A DNA stretch of 64,000 nt. Origin: DASVNK01 sp036383895. GTDB lineage: Bacteria > Verrucomicrobiota > Verrucomicrobiia > Limisphaerales > SXQI01. Made by a program: the position numbers and the translations under genes. Every line of letters begins with the position of its first letter. Position 1 is the first letter of the stretch. The stretch lies in assembly GCA_036383895.1 (NCBI GenBank), contig DASVNK010000071.1:25037-89036 (forward strand). The letters run 5' to 3'. Shown in pieces: positions 34,221 to 45,795 of this stretch. Below the pieces are notes generated by a model. That model had not been told where the DNA came from. It saw nothing but the letters and a program-made list of their open reading frames with translations, and did no database searches.

Positions 34221-34478
34221 GTGGCCGCGGCGCTGCAGATTTGGTCGGCGACTTTTACGCGCACCTTTGATGCGCTTCCCGATTCTATTCGGAAGGCAGT
34301 GGAGGCGAAAGTTGATGGGATGGGAACGCGGTTAGCGACGTTTCCGCACAAAAAGTTGAGTGGACGGACTGAGTTTAAGCTTCGGGTCGGGGATTACCGG
34401 GTGCTGTACGAATTCGATGTGAATCTTGGGCAGGTCTATCTGCACTACGTGAGGCACCGACGGGAGATTTACAAGTGA
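34221..34478 (+). CDS. RelE/ParE-family toxin (copy 1)
   Basis: An 85-residue protein starting at a GTG. The C-terminal half has the RelE-superfamily pattern KLSGRTEFKLRVGDYRVLYE followed by VYLHYVRHRREIYK. Members cleave mRNA on the ribosome or poison gyrase. The basic Arg/His-Arg-Arg-Glu-Ile-Tyr end is typical of the mRNA-cleaving RelE type, so that activity is inferred. It belongs to the same subfamily as the toxin at 59353. Confidence 0.85.
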   Translation: MAAALQIWSATFTRTFDALPDSIRKAVEAKVDGMGTRLATFPHKKLSGRTEFKLRVGDYRVLYEFDVNLGQVYLHYVRHRREIYK

Positions 34479-34507
34479 GGCACCTAGCAATTTCTGGATA
34501 AACGAGA

Positions 34508-34535
34508 ACGCGCCTGCATTGGATTGCAAGCGCGT
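34508..34535. terminator. Hairpin between convergent genes
   Basis: The stem ACGCGC plus TGCA pairs with TGCA plus GCGCGT with one mismatch around TTGGAT. It sits between the toxin gene and the 3' end of the Calx-beta gene. There is no strong T run on either side, so it is a probable but weak bidirectional terminator. Confidence 0.45.
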
Positions 34536-34566
34536 CGAAGTGATTGCGAATTCCGCGGCCGCAGCG

Positions 34567-37386
34567 TTATGGCTGGCGGATTTGGAAGAAGCGGTGCGCG
34601 GTGGTGATCGGGACCGTGGCGCGGACGGTGGTGGTGCCGCCGACGGTGCCGACGGTTTGGAAGGTTGCGGCTGATTCCGGATTGTACTGGCCGGTGACGG
34701 TTTCTGAACCGAGGACTTGCAAGCCGGTCGTGGTGCCGGTGGTGGTGAACTCGATTTGGATATTTTGGCCGCTGCGGGTGATGCCGGTGATGTTGATGGT
34801 TGCCGGCGGCTGCGCGGTTGAAAGTGCGTTGACGCGAAGGTTATCGATGAGGCCGAAACTCAGTTCGTGATTTTCGGACTGGCCGAGATTGATATCGAAA
34901 TAGCCAACGAAGATGTTGGTGCTGATTTCTTTGTTGGTGAGCGAGATCGTTGCGATGCGATAGTTATCCACGAACCAAGTGAAGTTGGTGCCACGCTTTT
35001 CAATGACGACTTCGTGCCAAGCCATGCCTGGCGCACCAATAGAAGTGAGTTGGGTTTGTCCGGGATAAAGGGCGAGTTGTTCCGGGGTGGCCGCTACTCC
35101 GCCAAAAGGAGCGTAGTACGGATCGGTATTGTTGAGAATGGTAGAACCAGTTCCCCCGGCATAGGCACCGGAAGCCGGAGTCAAAGGAGCGCCGATCGCA
35201 GCATAAGCACGCCAATCCGATCCTGAACCACCATCGCCTGTGACCGAGAAGAGCACGCCTTCGACACTGGTGCCGGGGAATTGCGCGCGTGTGCCGGTAG
35301 TGCCAACACCCGCGGATAACGACATGGTCGATCCGCCGCCGCCAAGGGTGAGTGGTCCAGGAAAGTTGATCCACATATCGAAGCTCAAACGGTAGTCTTC
35401 GTTCGTAGACATTCCGAAATCAGTCGGTGATACGCTGAGCCCCGTGAACGTTCCTGTATCCCCGATGTTCGCCTGGAGACGCAGACCTCGGGTCGTCAAG
35501 TCATTGGTGTGCGGCGCGGGTGGGATTCCAAAGGTGCTGTAGTCCCAGTTGAAAGTCGCGAGATTTAACCCGGGATTCGCTTCGTTGACGGTCCAATTCG
35601 CGGAGGTGTCGGTATCGAAGTTGTCGCTGAAAAGAACGGGACCGAGTTCCACGTCTTCGTCATCGTTGCGGATGGTGACGGTGCCGTTCGTTGTCGCGCC
35701 GAGAACGTAGCCTGTGCCGGAAGCGATGGTGAGGATTACTGTTTTGTCCGCTGCAACTGCGGCGTTGTCGATCGGCGTGATCGTCACGAGAGCGGAGTCG
35801 GAGCCGGCGGGAATTTGGACGCTGGATCCTGGGTTCTGATAATCGACGCCGGATTGTGCTGTGCCGGAGAGAGCGAAGTTCACGGTGATGTCGCCGCTGG
35901 TGTCACCGACGCGAGAAAGGCGGAAGGCGGCGGTGTCACTCGGAATGCCCTCGTAGGCGAAGGTGTTTGCAACGGCGACGCTGACGCCGGTGACGTCGTT
36001 GTCGTCCGCGATTTCGACGGTGCCGGTCATGGGCGCAAAGACTTCGTAGCCGGTGCCGCTCACGAGATCGAGGTTCACTGTTTCGATGGGTTCAGCGCGC
36101 GGATCGTTGATGACCGTGACTGGAATTTCAAGGGTGGCAGCGCCTGCTGGGATGTTCGTGACCAAGGGAATTGCGGCGAAATCCTGGCCGACCGTGGCGG
36201 TGCCGCGGACGCGGAGGTTCACGGAAAGGGGCGCGGCTGTATCGCCGGTGCGAGTGATGGTGAAGGCGCCGTTTGCGTTTGGTTCGGCTGCGCTTGCGCC
36301 GGTGCCGGCGAGAGTGAGGCGCGGACGGGCGGCGACACCGTCGAGTTCCACGACGCGGACGTTGTCGAAGATGATGAAGTTCTCGGTATCGTTCGGTGGA
36401 TTGGCGATGGATGAAAAGACGTCCATGAGGCCGAGCATGATGTTGCCGGAGGTGTAACCGAGAGCACTGGTTCGTTCGGCGATGACGTAGCCGTTCATGA
36501 GCCAGGTGATGGTGGTGCCGACCTGGCGGATTTCAACCTGCACCCATTGTTTGCCGGGAGCGCCAGTCGTCTCGAAAGGAGGCGTGGGGAAGAGAAGGTT
36601 CAACTCGGTGTCGGTGGGAGATTCGTCTTCGAACGTGCCATCGCCATCGCGGTCGAGGAAGCCGCCTAATTGATCTTCAGCACGGAGTGGCGGGCCGCCT
36701 GGATCGCCATCGTAGGAGGTATAGTCCGTGGGCGTGGCGCCTGTGCCAAGGCCGGAGCCAGCTTCGCCAGCGACGCCAAAAAAGACGCCGTCGCCCGACG
36801 ACGCAGCATGCCAATTCACTTTGTCGCCCGTGTGGTTGATGCCGAAGATGGCGTGTTCGGTGGACCCTAGGCCGCCGCCAGCGCTGCCGTTGTAGTTGAT
36901 CCACATATCGAAGCGCACGGCGTAGTCGCCGCTGAAGCTTTGGGCCTTTGGATAAATATTAACGGCGGCGGTTTCAGGAGTGGTGTCGTTATGGTTCACG
37001 GTCATCTTCACGCCACGCGAGCTGCCGGGGGAATTCGGCGCGGGCGGAATGGTGTTTGTGCCGGCGGCGACAATGCGATTGGTGCTGTAATCGAACGCCC
37101 AGTCGATGGTGTAATCTTCAGTGCCACTCGATGAACCGGCGAAGACATTCCAATTGGCGGAAGAGTCGGTATCGAAGCTGTCCTGAAAAAGGACCGTCTC
37201 AGCGGGTGCGGCAAGGACACCGTTAGGGCTGCCCGGACTCCAAATGGCAGACGTATCGACGTAACCGCTGATCGTGGTTTGCGAGAGGGAGGTCATGACC
37301 GCGTGTTGTTCTTCAGCGCGAATGGAAGAACCGAGGACGAGGGAGGCGGCTCCTGTGACCGCAATAATTGATGAACTGAGTTTCAT
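34567..37386 (-). CDS. Large secreted protein with duplicated jelly-roll-like and Calx-beta domains
   Basis: 939 residues, signal peptide 1-24 (cleavage near IRAEE). The order is: a beta-sandwich of LamG/concanavalin type (about 65-345, from VLFQDSFDTDSSANW to IIFDNVRVV); two Calx-beta domains (about 355-465 and 470-580, with TATVGQDFAAIP and DYQNPGSSVQIPAGSDSALV); a second sandwich (about 585-845, from VLFSDNFDTDTSANW); and a C-terminal Fn3-like sorting domain ending FFQIRQP. The two sandwiches are clear internal duplicates. It is probably a surface protein binding carbohydrate or calcium. It is the second gene after a prepilin-like gene, 38 nt apart. Confidence 0.85.
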   Translation of the reverse strand: MKLSSSIIAVTGAASLVLGSSIRAEEQHAVMTSLSQTTISGYVDTSAIWSPGSPNGVLAAPAETVLFQDSFDTDSSANWNVFAGSSSGTEDYTIDWAFDYSTNRIVAAGTNTIPPAPNSPGSSRGVKMTVNHNDTTPETAAVNIYPKAQSFSGDYAVRFDMWINYNGSAGGGLGSTEHAIFGINHTGDKVNWHAASSGDGVFFGVAGEAGSGLGTGATPTDYTSYDGDPGGPPLRAEDQLGGFLDRDGDGTFEDESPTDTELNLLFPTPPFETTGAPGKQWVQVEIRQVGTTITWLMNGYVIAERTSALGYTSGNIMLGLMDVFSSIANPPNDTENFIIFDNVRVVELDGVAARPRLTLAGTGASAAEPNANGAFTITRTGDTAAPLSVNLRVRGTATVGQDFAAIPLVTNIPAGAATLEIPVTVINDPRAEPIETVNLDLVSGTGYEVFAPMTGTVEIADDNDVTGVSVAVANTFAYEGIPSDTAAFRLSRVGDTSGDITVNFALSGTAQSGVDYQNPGSSVQIPAGSDSALVTITPIDNAAVAADKTVILTIASGTGYVLGATTNGTVTIRNDDEDVELGPVLFSDNFDTDTSANWTVNEANPGLNLATFNWDYSTFGIPPAPHTNDLTTRGLRLQANIGDTGTFTGLSVSPTDFGMSTNEDYRLSFDMWINFPGPLTLGGGGSTMSLSAGVGTTGTRAQFPGTSVEGVLFSVTGDGGSGSDWRAYAAIGAPLTPASGAYAGGTGSTILNNTDPYYAPFGGVAATPEQLALYPGQTQLTSIGAPGMAWHEVVIEKRGTNFTWFVDNYRIATISLTNKEISTNIFVGYFDINLGQSENHELSFGLIDNLRVNALSTAQPPATINITGITRSGQNIQIEFTTTGTTTGLQVLGSETVTGQYNPESAATFQTVGTVGGTTTVRATVPITTAHRFFQIRQP

Positions 37387-37424
37387 AAAAATTGTGTATT
37401 CAGTTAGCTAACTGGATGAGAACG

Positions 37425-38168
37425 CTACGGAGCGGCAGTGCTACGGTTCTCGTCCTGGGATGTTTCGTAAGCTAATAAATAATTCTGCCGCTTGATCCAT
37501 TCAGCGTGACCATCCGCAAAATTTCCGTGAGCGCCATCTGCGCCGTGGTTATTGGATGGATCGGGGTAGTCGTTAATGCTCGTGGGGATGTTCGGATACT
37601 TGTCGTCGCCATCGACCAGCAACCAAATCTTTGAAGGACCCGGAACTGTTCCCCGCAAACCAAAGGCGAGGTTGCGATGCTCGTAGGAGTTAACCGAGGA
37701 TTGGGTTTTCTCGATGTTCCGGAGAGTGCCCATATAAGCGAAAGTTTCGTAGCTGAAGCCGTTGGTGGCATTCTTGCCTGCGCGAGCGAAATCAGCGAGA
37801 TCGACCAGTTGAATTCGACCGTCGGTGCCGACGAAGGTGTTCGTGCGAATTTTGTTTCGAGTGCTCGGGCAAACGAAGCTGCCGGCGGCGGAAACGTAGT
37901 TCGGGTAGAGGAAGTTGATGTTGTCGTCGGCGTAGTTGGTGGTGCCGAAGAATGCGCCTTTGCTGTTGTCGTCGGAATATTGATAGAGGCCGAGGCCGAG
38001 TTGCTTCATGTTGTTGAGGCAACTGATGCGGCGGGCTTTTTCCTTCGCCTTGGCCAGAGCAGGCAGCAACATGCCGGCTAAAATGGCGATAATCGCAATG
38101 ACGACGAGCAACTCGATCAGAGTAAACCCGTTTTTAGGATGTGCGTGATTGTTCCGAAAGTGGGCCAT
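37425..38168 (-). CDS. Prepilin-type secreted protein (H-X9-DG / DUF1559-like)
   Basis: A 247-residue protein with a type IV prepilin signal: NGFTLIELLVVIAIIAILAG and ALAKAKEKARRISCLNNMKQ after it, with the conserved Glu5. The C-terminal domain has DGHAEW, where an H-x-DG-like motif is expected. Verrucomicrobiota and Planctomycetota carry many such proteins; most are thought to be pseudopilins rather than pilus subunits. I begin at the ATG at 38168, since the longer upstream frame overlaps the promoter at 38203. It may help export the large protein encoded downstream. Confidence 0.85.
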   Translation of the reverse strand: MAHFRNNHAHPKNGFTLIELLVVIAIIAILAGMLLPALAKAKEKARRISCLNNMKQLGLGLYQYSDDNSKGAFFGTTNYADDNINFLYPNYVSAAGSFVCPSTRNKIRTNTFVGTDGRIQLVDLADFARAGKNATNGFSYETFAYMGTLRNIEKTQSSVNSYEHRNLAFGLRGTVPGPSKIWLLVDGDDKYPNIPTSINDYPDPSNNHGADGAHGNFADGHAEWIKRQNYLLAYETSQDENRSTAAP

Positions 38169-38202
38169 TTGGGTTGTGCGCTCCACGACGACGCAGTAGC
38201 GG

Positions 38203-38231
38203 AGATTAGTCCGCAACGTGCTGCCGGTCAA
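38203..38231 (-). promoter_or_regulatory. Promoter of the prepilin/Calx-beta operon
   Basis: On the minus strand there is TTGACC, a 17-nt spacer and TAATCT, ending 34 nt before the ATG at 38168. Both hexamers are close to consensus. Confidence 0.55.
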
Positions 38232-38312
38232 ACGATTTGATGGGCTGGCGGCGCAGACATGCATTCATGCGGACAGTGAATTATTTGCGTCGGACCTCGC
38301 AAACCGACGCGG

Positions 38313-38347
38313 ATAAATAAAAAGCGCCCGAGTGACCCCGGGCGCTT
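38313..38347 (-). terminator. Rho-independent terminator of the oxidoreductase gene
   Basis: A 9-bp stem AAGCGCCCG/CGGGCGCTT (38322-38347). Read on the minus strand it runs straight into TTTTTATTTAT, so it terminates the Gfo/Idh/MocA transcript. Confidence 0.8.
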
Positions 38348-38409
38348 GAATTGGTTTTTTATTCCTGGTTTGTAAACTTGGTTTTTTAAAACCGGGACTG
38401 TTAACCCCC

Positions 38410-39573
38410 TTATACTTTCACCCACTGCCGAGTCTTAGCTGATTCTTCAACGGCTTCAAGCACTCGTTGATTGCGCATTCCGTCCTCGAAAGTCGGCTGG
38501 ACGGATTTGCCGTGGACGACGGCATTCACGAAATCGGCGATGGTGTGCACGAAGGTGTGTTCGTAGCCGATGATGTGGCCGGGGGGCCACCAGTTGCCAA
38601 CGAAGGGATGGGCGCCGCCGCCCTGGGTTACCAAAATATCGCTGAAGCCCTGGCGGTCGTTCGGGCGCGTGTTGTCGAACCACTTGAGGCGGTTCATGTC
38701 TTCGAAGTCGAAGTGGAGTGAACCTTTGGAACCGTTGATTTCGATTTCAATGTGGTTCTTGCGGCCGAGGGCAAATCGGGTGGCTTCTAGATTCGCGAGC
38801 GCGCCGTTCGCGAATCGGCCGATGCAGATGGCGGCGTCGTCCACGGTGACTTTGCCCATCTTCTTGCCGCCTTTTGCGCCGAGGCCGTCACCTTTGCCGC
38901 TTTGGTCCTGGAGCGGACGTTCCTTGATGAAGGTATTCATCAGGCCGGAGACTTCTTTGAATTCACCAACGAGGTAGCGGGCGAGGTCGATGATGTGGGC
39001 GTTGATGTCGCCATGGGCGCCGGAGCCAGAAACACCTTTTTGCAAACGCCAGACGAGTGGGAATTCGGGATCGACAATCCAATCCTGGGCGTAGCGGGCG
39101 CGGTAATGGAATATTTCACCGATGGCGCCCTCCTCGATCATTTTCTTCGCGTGCGCGATGGCCGGGATGCGGCGGTAATTATGGCAGACCATGTGCACGA
39201 CTTTGGCCTTCTTCGCGGCGTCGAGCATTTCCTTGCATTGGGCGACATCCATGCCGAGCGGTTTTTCGCAGAGGATATGTTTGCCGGCGCGAGCGGCGGC
39301 GATGGCGATTTCGGCGTGCGAATCGTTCGGCGTGTTGATGTCGACGATGTCGATGTCGGGCGAATTGATGACTTCGCGCCAATCGGTGGAAGCGCGTTGC
39401 CAGCCGAGTTGAGCACGGGCTTCTTCAACGGCGCTGGGGTCGCGTCCGCAGATGGTGCTCATCTCGACGTTGGCCTTGAGCGGGAAAAAGTGGGGCGCCT
39501 GGCGCCAGGCGTTGGAATGAGCCTTGCCCATGAAGCGGTACCCGATCATTCCAACTCGTAATGTTTTGGCCAT
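38410..39573 (-). CDS. Gfo/Idh/MocA-family oxidoreductase
   Basis: A 387-residue NAD(P)-dependent sugar/inositol dehydrogenase. The Rossmann dinucleotide motif is GMIGYRFMGKAHSNAW. The catalytic EKP is in ILCEKPLGMD, as in this family. The C-terminal alpha/beta domain contains GDINAHIIDLARYLVG and ends HGKSVQPTFEDGMRNQR. The substrate is unknown; polyol or sugar-acid dehydrogenation is typical. I begin at the ATG at 39573; a longer frame exists without homology. It is monocistronic with its own promoter and terminator. Confidence 0.92.
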   Translation of the reverse strand: MAKTLRVGMIGYRFMGKAHSNAWRQAPHFFPLKANVEMSTICGRDPSAVEEARAQLGWQRASTDWREVINSPDIDIVDINTPNDSHAEIAIAAARAGKHILCEKPLGMDVAQCKEMLDAAKKAKVVHMVCHNYRRIPAIAHAKKMIEEGAIGEIFHYRARYAQDWIVDPEFPLVWRLQKGVSGSGAHGDINAHIIDLARYLVGEFKEVSGLMNTFIKERPLQDQSGKGDGLGAKGGKKMGKVTVDDAAICIGRFANGALANLEATRFALGRKNHIEIEINGSKGSLHFDFEDMNRLKWFDNTRPNDRQGFSDILVTQGGGAHPFVGNWWPPGHIIGYEHTFVHTIADFVNAVVHGKSVQPTFEDGMRNQRVLEAVEESAKTRQWVKV

Positions 39574-39609
39574 AAAGTCCTTGAACTTGTTCAGTTTGGT
39601 GCGGCGGGA

Positions 39610-39639
39610 CTTATAGGTGCAATCGGAATTTGAAAGCAA
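39610..39639 (-). promoter_or_regulatory. Promoter of the Gfo/Idh/MocA gene
   Basis: On the minus strand there is TTGCTT, an 18-nt spacer and TATAAG, ending 36 nt before the ATG at 39573. Confidence 0.4.
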
Positions 39640-39748
39640 GCCGATTCGTGAAAGCCCCGCAAAAATTCAAGTGCGCGACGGAAAATCGCATTCGGCTCTT
39701 TTATGGCGGGCGAGTTGAGTTTATCGTGCGGCGCAGTTGAAGTTGCAG

Positions 39749-40870
39749 ATGAATACACCGGAGTTTCGGTCGGACTGTGCGAAGAAGTTAGCCGCGATGG
39801 GGGAAAAAATCGCGGGGATGAAGGCGTTTGTGGGGCTGGATGGGTTCGTGGATGAGATCGTGCATGCGGTGGATCAGCGGGAAGACGCGCAGAGTTTCAC
39901 ACGGTTGCCGACGATCAACAGCTTCGCGGAACGGATCGCGGGCGCGGCGGGCAGGAGCACCAATATTGAGATGGTGAACACACGGACGAAGTTGGGCGGG
40001 AATGGGCCGATCATGGGAAATGCGGTCGCGACGCTGGGATTGAAAACAACTTACGTGGGCGCGCTGGGCTATCCGAATTTGCATCCGGTGTTCGAATCGT
40101 TTTCGAAATGTGCGGCGGTTCATTCGATCGCAGAACCTGGACGGACCGATGCGGTGGAATTTCTGGATGGCAAAGTGATGTTGGTGAAAAGCGTTTCGCT
40201 GAATGACATTACCTGGAAGAACATTGATGATCGATATGGGCACCAGAAATTCCTGAATCATTTTTTGACCGCGGATCTCGTGGCGTTTGTGAATTGGACG
40301 ATGATTCCATACATGAGCGACATCTGGGAAGAATTGCTGAAAGTGGCTTGCCCCGCCGTGACTGGGCAGCGGCGGAAATTATTTTTCGATTTGGCAGATC
40401 CGGAGAAACGGCCGGATGACGATATTGCGCGGGCGTTGCAATTCATTAGCGATTTCGAGCGCTGCTTCGAAGTAATTCTCGGGGTGAACGAAAAAGAGTC
40501 TTTCGAGATCGCGGACGCGCTGGGAATCTCCCATCGCGGACATTCGCCGGAAGCGCTTTCGGAAATGGCAAAGGAGATTCATGCGAAGTTGCGGATCAGC
40601 ACGCTGGTGGTGCATCCGGTGACATATGCATTGGCGGTTTCCGATGGGAAAGTGGATTTGGTGCATGGGCCAGTGATTACGAAGCCGACGATTACGACCG
40701 GCGCGGGCGATCATTTCAATTCGGGCTTTTGTCTTGGGAAGCTACTTGGGTTCGATAATGCGTTCAGTTTGCTGTGCGGAGTGGCGACGAGTGGTTATTA
40801 CGTTAAGACAGGGATGAGCCCGACGCCGCAGGATTTGTGCGGGCTGATGCGTGAGTGGCCGACGAAGTGA
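39749..40870 (+). CDS. PfkB-family carbohydrate kinase
   Basis: A 373-residue kinase with the ribokinase/PfkB fold. The C-terminal signature TTGAGDHFNSGFC holds the catalytic Asp and anion hole. The N-terminal part contains GGNGPIMGNAVATLGLKTTY, the first PfkB signature region, in a divergent form. It phosphorylates a sugar or nucleoside with ATP; the substrate cannot be told. I begin at the ATG at 39749 rather than the TTG at 39737. It is divergent from the sugar oxidoreductase, and the two may share a pathway. Confidence 0.88.
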   Translation: MNTPEFRSDCAKKLAAMGEKIAGMKAFVGLDGFVDEIVHAVDQREDAQSFTRLPTINSFAERIAGAAGRSTNIEMVNTRTKLGGNGPIMGNAVATLGLKTTYVGALGYPNLHPVFESFSKCAAVHSIAEPGRTDAVEFLDGKVMLVKSVSLNDITWKNIDDRYGHQKFLNHFLTADLVAFVNWTMIPYMSDIWEELLKVACPAVTGQRRKLFFDLADPEKRPDDDIARALQFISDFERCFEVILGVNEKESFEIADALGISHRGHSPEALSEMAKEIHAKLRISTLVVHPVTYALAVSDGKVDLVHGPVITKPTITTGAGDHFNSGFCLGKLLGFDNAFSLLCGVATSGYYVKTGMSPTPQDLCGLMREWPTK

Positions 40871-40903
40871 TTACCGGAACGCGACACTTCATTCCAAAGC
40901 AGG

Positions 40904-40931
40904 TTGAATTCGGGGGCGCGGGTCCTATAGT
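40904..40931 (+). promoter_or_regulatory. Promoter of panD, nearly leaderless
   Basis: TTGAAT (40904-40909), a 16-nt spacer and TATAGT (40926-40931). The -10 ends 12 nt before the ATG, so the leader would be about 6 nt. Confidence 0.5.
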
Positions 40932-40943
40932 TGGGCAGTTACG

Positions 40944-41306
40944 ATGCAAGTCCATTTGCTCAAATCGAAAATCCATCGAGCGACGGTCACGGATGCCAGC
41001 CTGAACTACGAAGGCAGCATGACCATCTCTGCCGACTTCATGGAGAAGACGGGGTTGATGGCGTTCGAGCGAATCCTGGTAAGCAACATGGCGAATGGAA
41101 ATCGCTTTGAGACTTACGCGATTCCCGGCGAGTGGGGTACGGGCGCGATCATTCTGAACGGCGCGACGGCATTGCTCGGCAAGAAGGGCGATTTGCTGAC
41201 GATTATGAGCTACGCGGTGTTGGATGAACGGGAAGCGAAGAAGTGGCACCCGAAAGTGATTGTGCTTGGCGCGGACAACAAAATAGTGAATGAACGTGGC
41301 ATTTAA
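40944..41306 (+). CDS. panD: Aspartate 1-decarboxylase
   Basis: A 120-residue pyruvoyl enzyme that makes beta-alanine for pantothenate and CoA. The self-cleavage site YEGS is at residues 22-25, with Gly24-Ser25 the processed bond and Ser25 the future pyruvoyl group. Lys9 and the NGNRFETYAIPGEWGTGAI block are conserved. The length is normal. No panB or panC lies next to it. The lpxD gene begins 33 nt after it and may share the transcript. Confidence 0.96.
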   Translation: MQVHLLKSKIHRATVTDASLNYEGSMTISADFMEKTGLMAFERILVSNMANGNRFETYAIPGEWGTGAIILNGATALLGKKGDLLTIMSYAVLDEREAKKWHPKVIVLGADNKIVNERGI

Positions 41307-41339
41307 CGCGTCTTTAAGGCGCTAATCGCGTTGCCACAC

Positions 41340-42383
41340 ATGCCCTACACCGCACTCCAAATCGCTGAATTGATCGGCGGCATCGTGATCGGAGACGGGC
41401 GCACTGCTCTCTCCGGCTTTGCTCCGGCCGGTTCCGCCAAACCTGGCGACCTCACCTTCGCGGAAAACGACATTTACTTTGAACGCGCGGAACAAAGCGC
41501 CGCTTCGGCGATATTGGTGGATGGTGAATTTCGTTCGGCAAACAAAGCGTTGATTCAGGTGCCGAATGCGCGGATTGGTTTCGCGAAGGCGATGGCGCTT
41601 TTCTTTCCGGACCAGAAATATGCGGCGGGGATTCATCCGAGTGCGGTCGTTGCGAAAAGCGCGCAGGTGGATCCCACTGCGCATATCGGGCCGCTTTGTT
41701 ACGTGGGAAACAATGCGAAGATCGGCGCGGGCGTGGTTCTCCAGGGGCAGGATTATGTGGGCGACGAAAGCGTCGTTGGCGATGAGTGTTGCTTTCTTCC
41801 GAATGTCACGTTGTATCCAAAAACCCAATTGGGAAAACGCGTGCGGATTCATGCCGGAACGGTGATTGGTTCTGATGGGTTCGGCTATGTATTTGATAGC
41901 GGGATTCATCGAAAAGTGCCGCAAGTCGGGAACGTGATCATTCATGACGACGTGGAAATCGGCGCCAATGTCACGATCGATCGCGGCGCGCTCGGGCCGA
42001 CGATTATCGGGCGCGGAACGAAAATTGATAATCTCGTTCAAATCGGCCACAACGTGACCATTGGGGAACATTGTCTGGTCGTGTCGCAGGCAGGCATTGC
42101 CGGCAGCACGCGGCTCGGGAATTACGTGACGATTGCTGGCCAGGTTGGTTTGGCGGGGCATCTGAAGATCGGCAATCGGGTTACGGTTACGGCGCAATCG
42201 GGCGTGATGCATGATATTCCTGACGGCCAGAAATGGTTCGGCAGTCCCGCGATGCCGGACCGAAAAATGAAGCGACAAGTGCTCGCGATGCAACAATTGC
42301 CTGAGTTGCTGCGGCGGGTCGCGGACCTGGAGCGGCGGCTCGGGATCGAGCAGTCGCAAACGGAGCCGGTCACGGAGCAATGA
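41340..42383 (+). CDS. lpxD: UDP-3-O-acylglucosamine N-acyltransferase
   Basis: A 347-residue enzyme of lipid A biosynthesis that adds the second acyl chain from acyl-ACP. The uridine-binding N-terminal domain is followed by hexapeptide repeats forming a left-handed beta-helix (for example VVAKSAQVDPTAHIGPLCYV). The active-site His is in VQIGHNVTIGEHC. The C-terminal helix carries an RRVADLERRL coiled-coil-like end. I begin at ATG 41340. Its last 4 nt overlap the GHL10 start. Its presence indicates a lipopolysaccharide-type outer membrane. Confidence 0.95.
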   Translation: MPYTALQIAELIGGIVIGDGRTALSGFAPAGSAKPGDLTFAENDIYFERAEQSAASAILVDGEFRSANKALIQVPNARIGFAKAMALFFPDQKYAAGIHPSAVVAKSAQVDPTAHIGPLCYVGNNAKIGAGVVLQGQDYVGDESVVGDECCFLPNVTLYPKTQLGKRVRIHAGTVIGSDGFGYVFDSGIHRKVPQVGNVIIHDDVEIGANVTIDRGALGPTIIGRGTKIDNLVQIGHNVTIGEHCLVVSQAGIAGSTRLGNYVTIAGQVGLAGHLKIGNRVTVTAQSGVMHDIPDGQKWFGSPAMPDRKMKRQVLAMQQLPELLRRVADLERRLGIEQSQTEPVTEQ

Positions 42384-43823
42384 ACCGGCTGGCGCTGCTG
42401 ATCCTTTTTCTCCTTTGGCTCCCCACAGCGCACGGAGCGGATACAAATACCCCTTCACCACCGGCAGCCATTCCGCCGAAAGTGGATCGCGAGTTTCGCG
42501 CGGCGTGGATCGCAGTTGTTTCCAACATTGATTGGCCAAGCAAACCCGGGCTTTCTGCCGAGCAACAAAAAACTGAGTTGCGGGCGCTGATTGAAAAGGC
42601 GGCCGAGCTTCGCCTGAACGCGATTTTATTTCAGGTCCGGCCGGGATGCGACGCGGTTTATCGATCGATCATCGAACCTTGGACTGAATTTCTGAGTGGC
42701 GAAATGGGAAAGGCACCGACGCCTGATTGGGACCCGCTGGATTTCGCGATTCGTGAATGTCACGCGCGCGGGATTGAGTTGCACGCGTGGTTCAATCCGT
42801 ATCGAGCGGGATTCATCGGAACAAAGAACGTGAGTCCCAAACACATTCGTAAAAAGCAGCCGAAGCTGGTGAAGACGTACGGGAAATATTTCTGGCTCGA
42901 TCCTGGCGAGATTGCGGTGCAGGACTATACGACGCGCGTGATCCTGGATGTCGTGCGACGTTACGATGTCGATGGCGTGCACCTCGACGATTATTTCTAT
43001 CCGTATCCGGAATTCGGCGAATTTCCCGATCAGGTGAGTTGGAACCGTTATCGCACCGCGGGCGGAAAAATGGAGAAAAACGACTGGCGCCGCGAAAACG
43101 TGAACAAGCTCGTTCGGCGCTTACAAACAGAAATTCGCAAAGAGAAAGCATGGGTGACTTTTGGCATCAGCCCGTTCGGCATTTGGCGACCGAATTTTCC
43201 ACCCAGTGTTCGCGGGCTTGATGCGTATGATCAATTGTATGCGGATTCGCGGTTGTGGCTGGTGAAGGGCTGGGTGGATTATCTCGCGCCGCAACTTTAC
43301 TGGCCCAGCAACGCACCCGAGCAGAGTTATCCCGTCCTGCTCGCCTGGTGGCAGCAGCAAAGCGAGATGGGCAGACCAGTCTGGCCCGGAGGTGCGATCA
43401 CCCGCGCGCACAAATGGGGTCCACAGGAAATCCTCCGCCAAATCGAATACACGCGACAATTGCCACAGCCCGGTTACGTGCACTGGAATTTGTCCTCGCT
43501 CGCCGGCAGCACGAAAGTGCAACGTGAATTAAAGGAGGAAGTTTACCAAACGCGGGCGCTCGTGCCGGTAAATCCGGGCGATGCAGGTCCGGTATCGAGG
43601 CCGACCGCGAGTATTGAAAACAAAGGTGACCAGAGACTCGTGCGTTGGAGCGTGCCGAACGGACAAATGATTTCCGGCTGGATCTTTCAAGTGAAGCGCG
43701 GCGCAAATTGGGAAACGCGGATTCTGCCGGCCACGATGCGCGGGGAATTGATCAGCGCGAAGAATCTCACCGCAGTCTCCGTGACGGCGATCAGCAGATT
43801 CCGGAACTTAAGCGCCCCGGCGC

Positions 43824-43840
<17 letters not shown>
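42380..43840 (+). CDS. Secreted glycoside-hydrolase-like protein (GHL10/YngK type, DUF187)
   Basis: A 486-residue protein with a signal peptide (LALLILFLLWLPTAHG). The catalytic-like TIM barrel has REFRAAWIAVVSNIDWPS and LRLNAILFQVRPGCDAVYRS, then ELHAWFNPYRAG and DVVRRYDVDGVHLDDYFYPY, the GHL10 signature. A C-terminal Fn3-like region follows. Its start overlaps lpxD (ATGA), so it is co-transcribed with lpxD. Family members are thought to act on cell-envelope or plant glycans; the substrate is not established. Its 3' end overlaps the convergent DUF5060 gene by 17 bp. Confidence 0.85.
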
Positions 43841-45728
<1,888 letters not shown>

Positions 45729-45795
45729 CGTCGCGATGCTAAGCGGAAACCGAACGCGCGAGAAACAATATTCGCGATGGAGCCGGAAGAAACGG

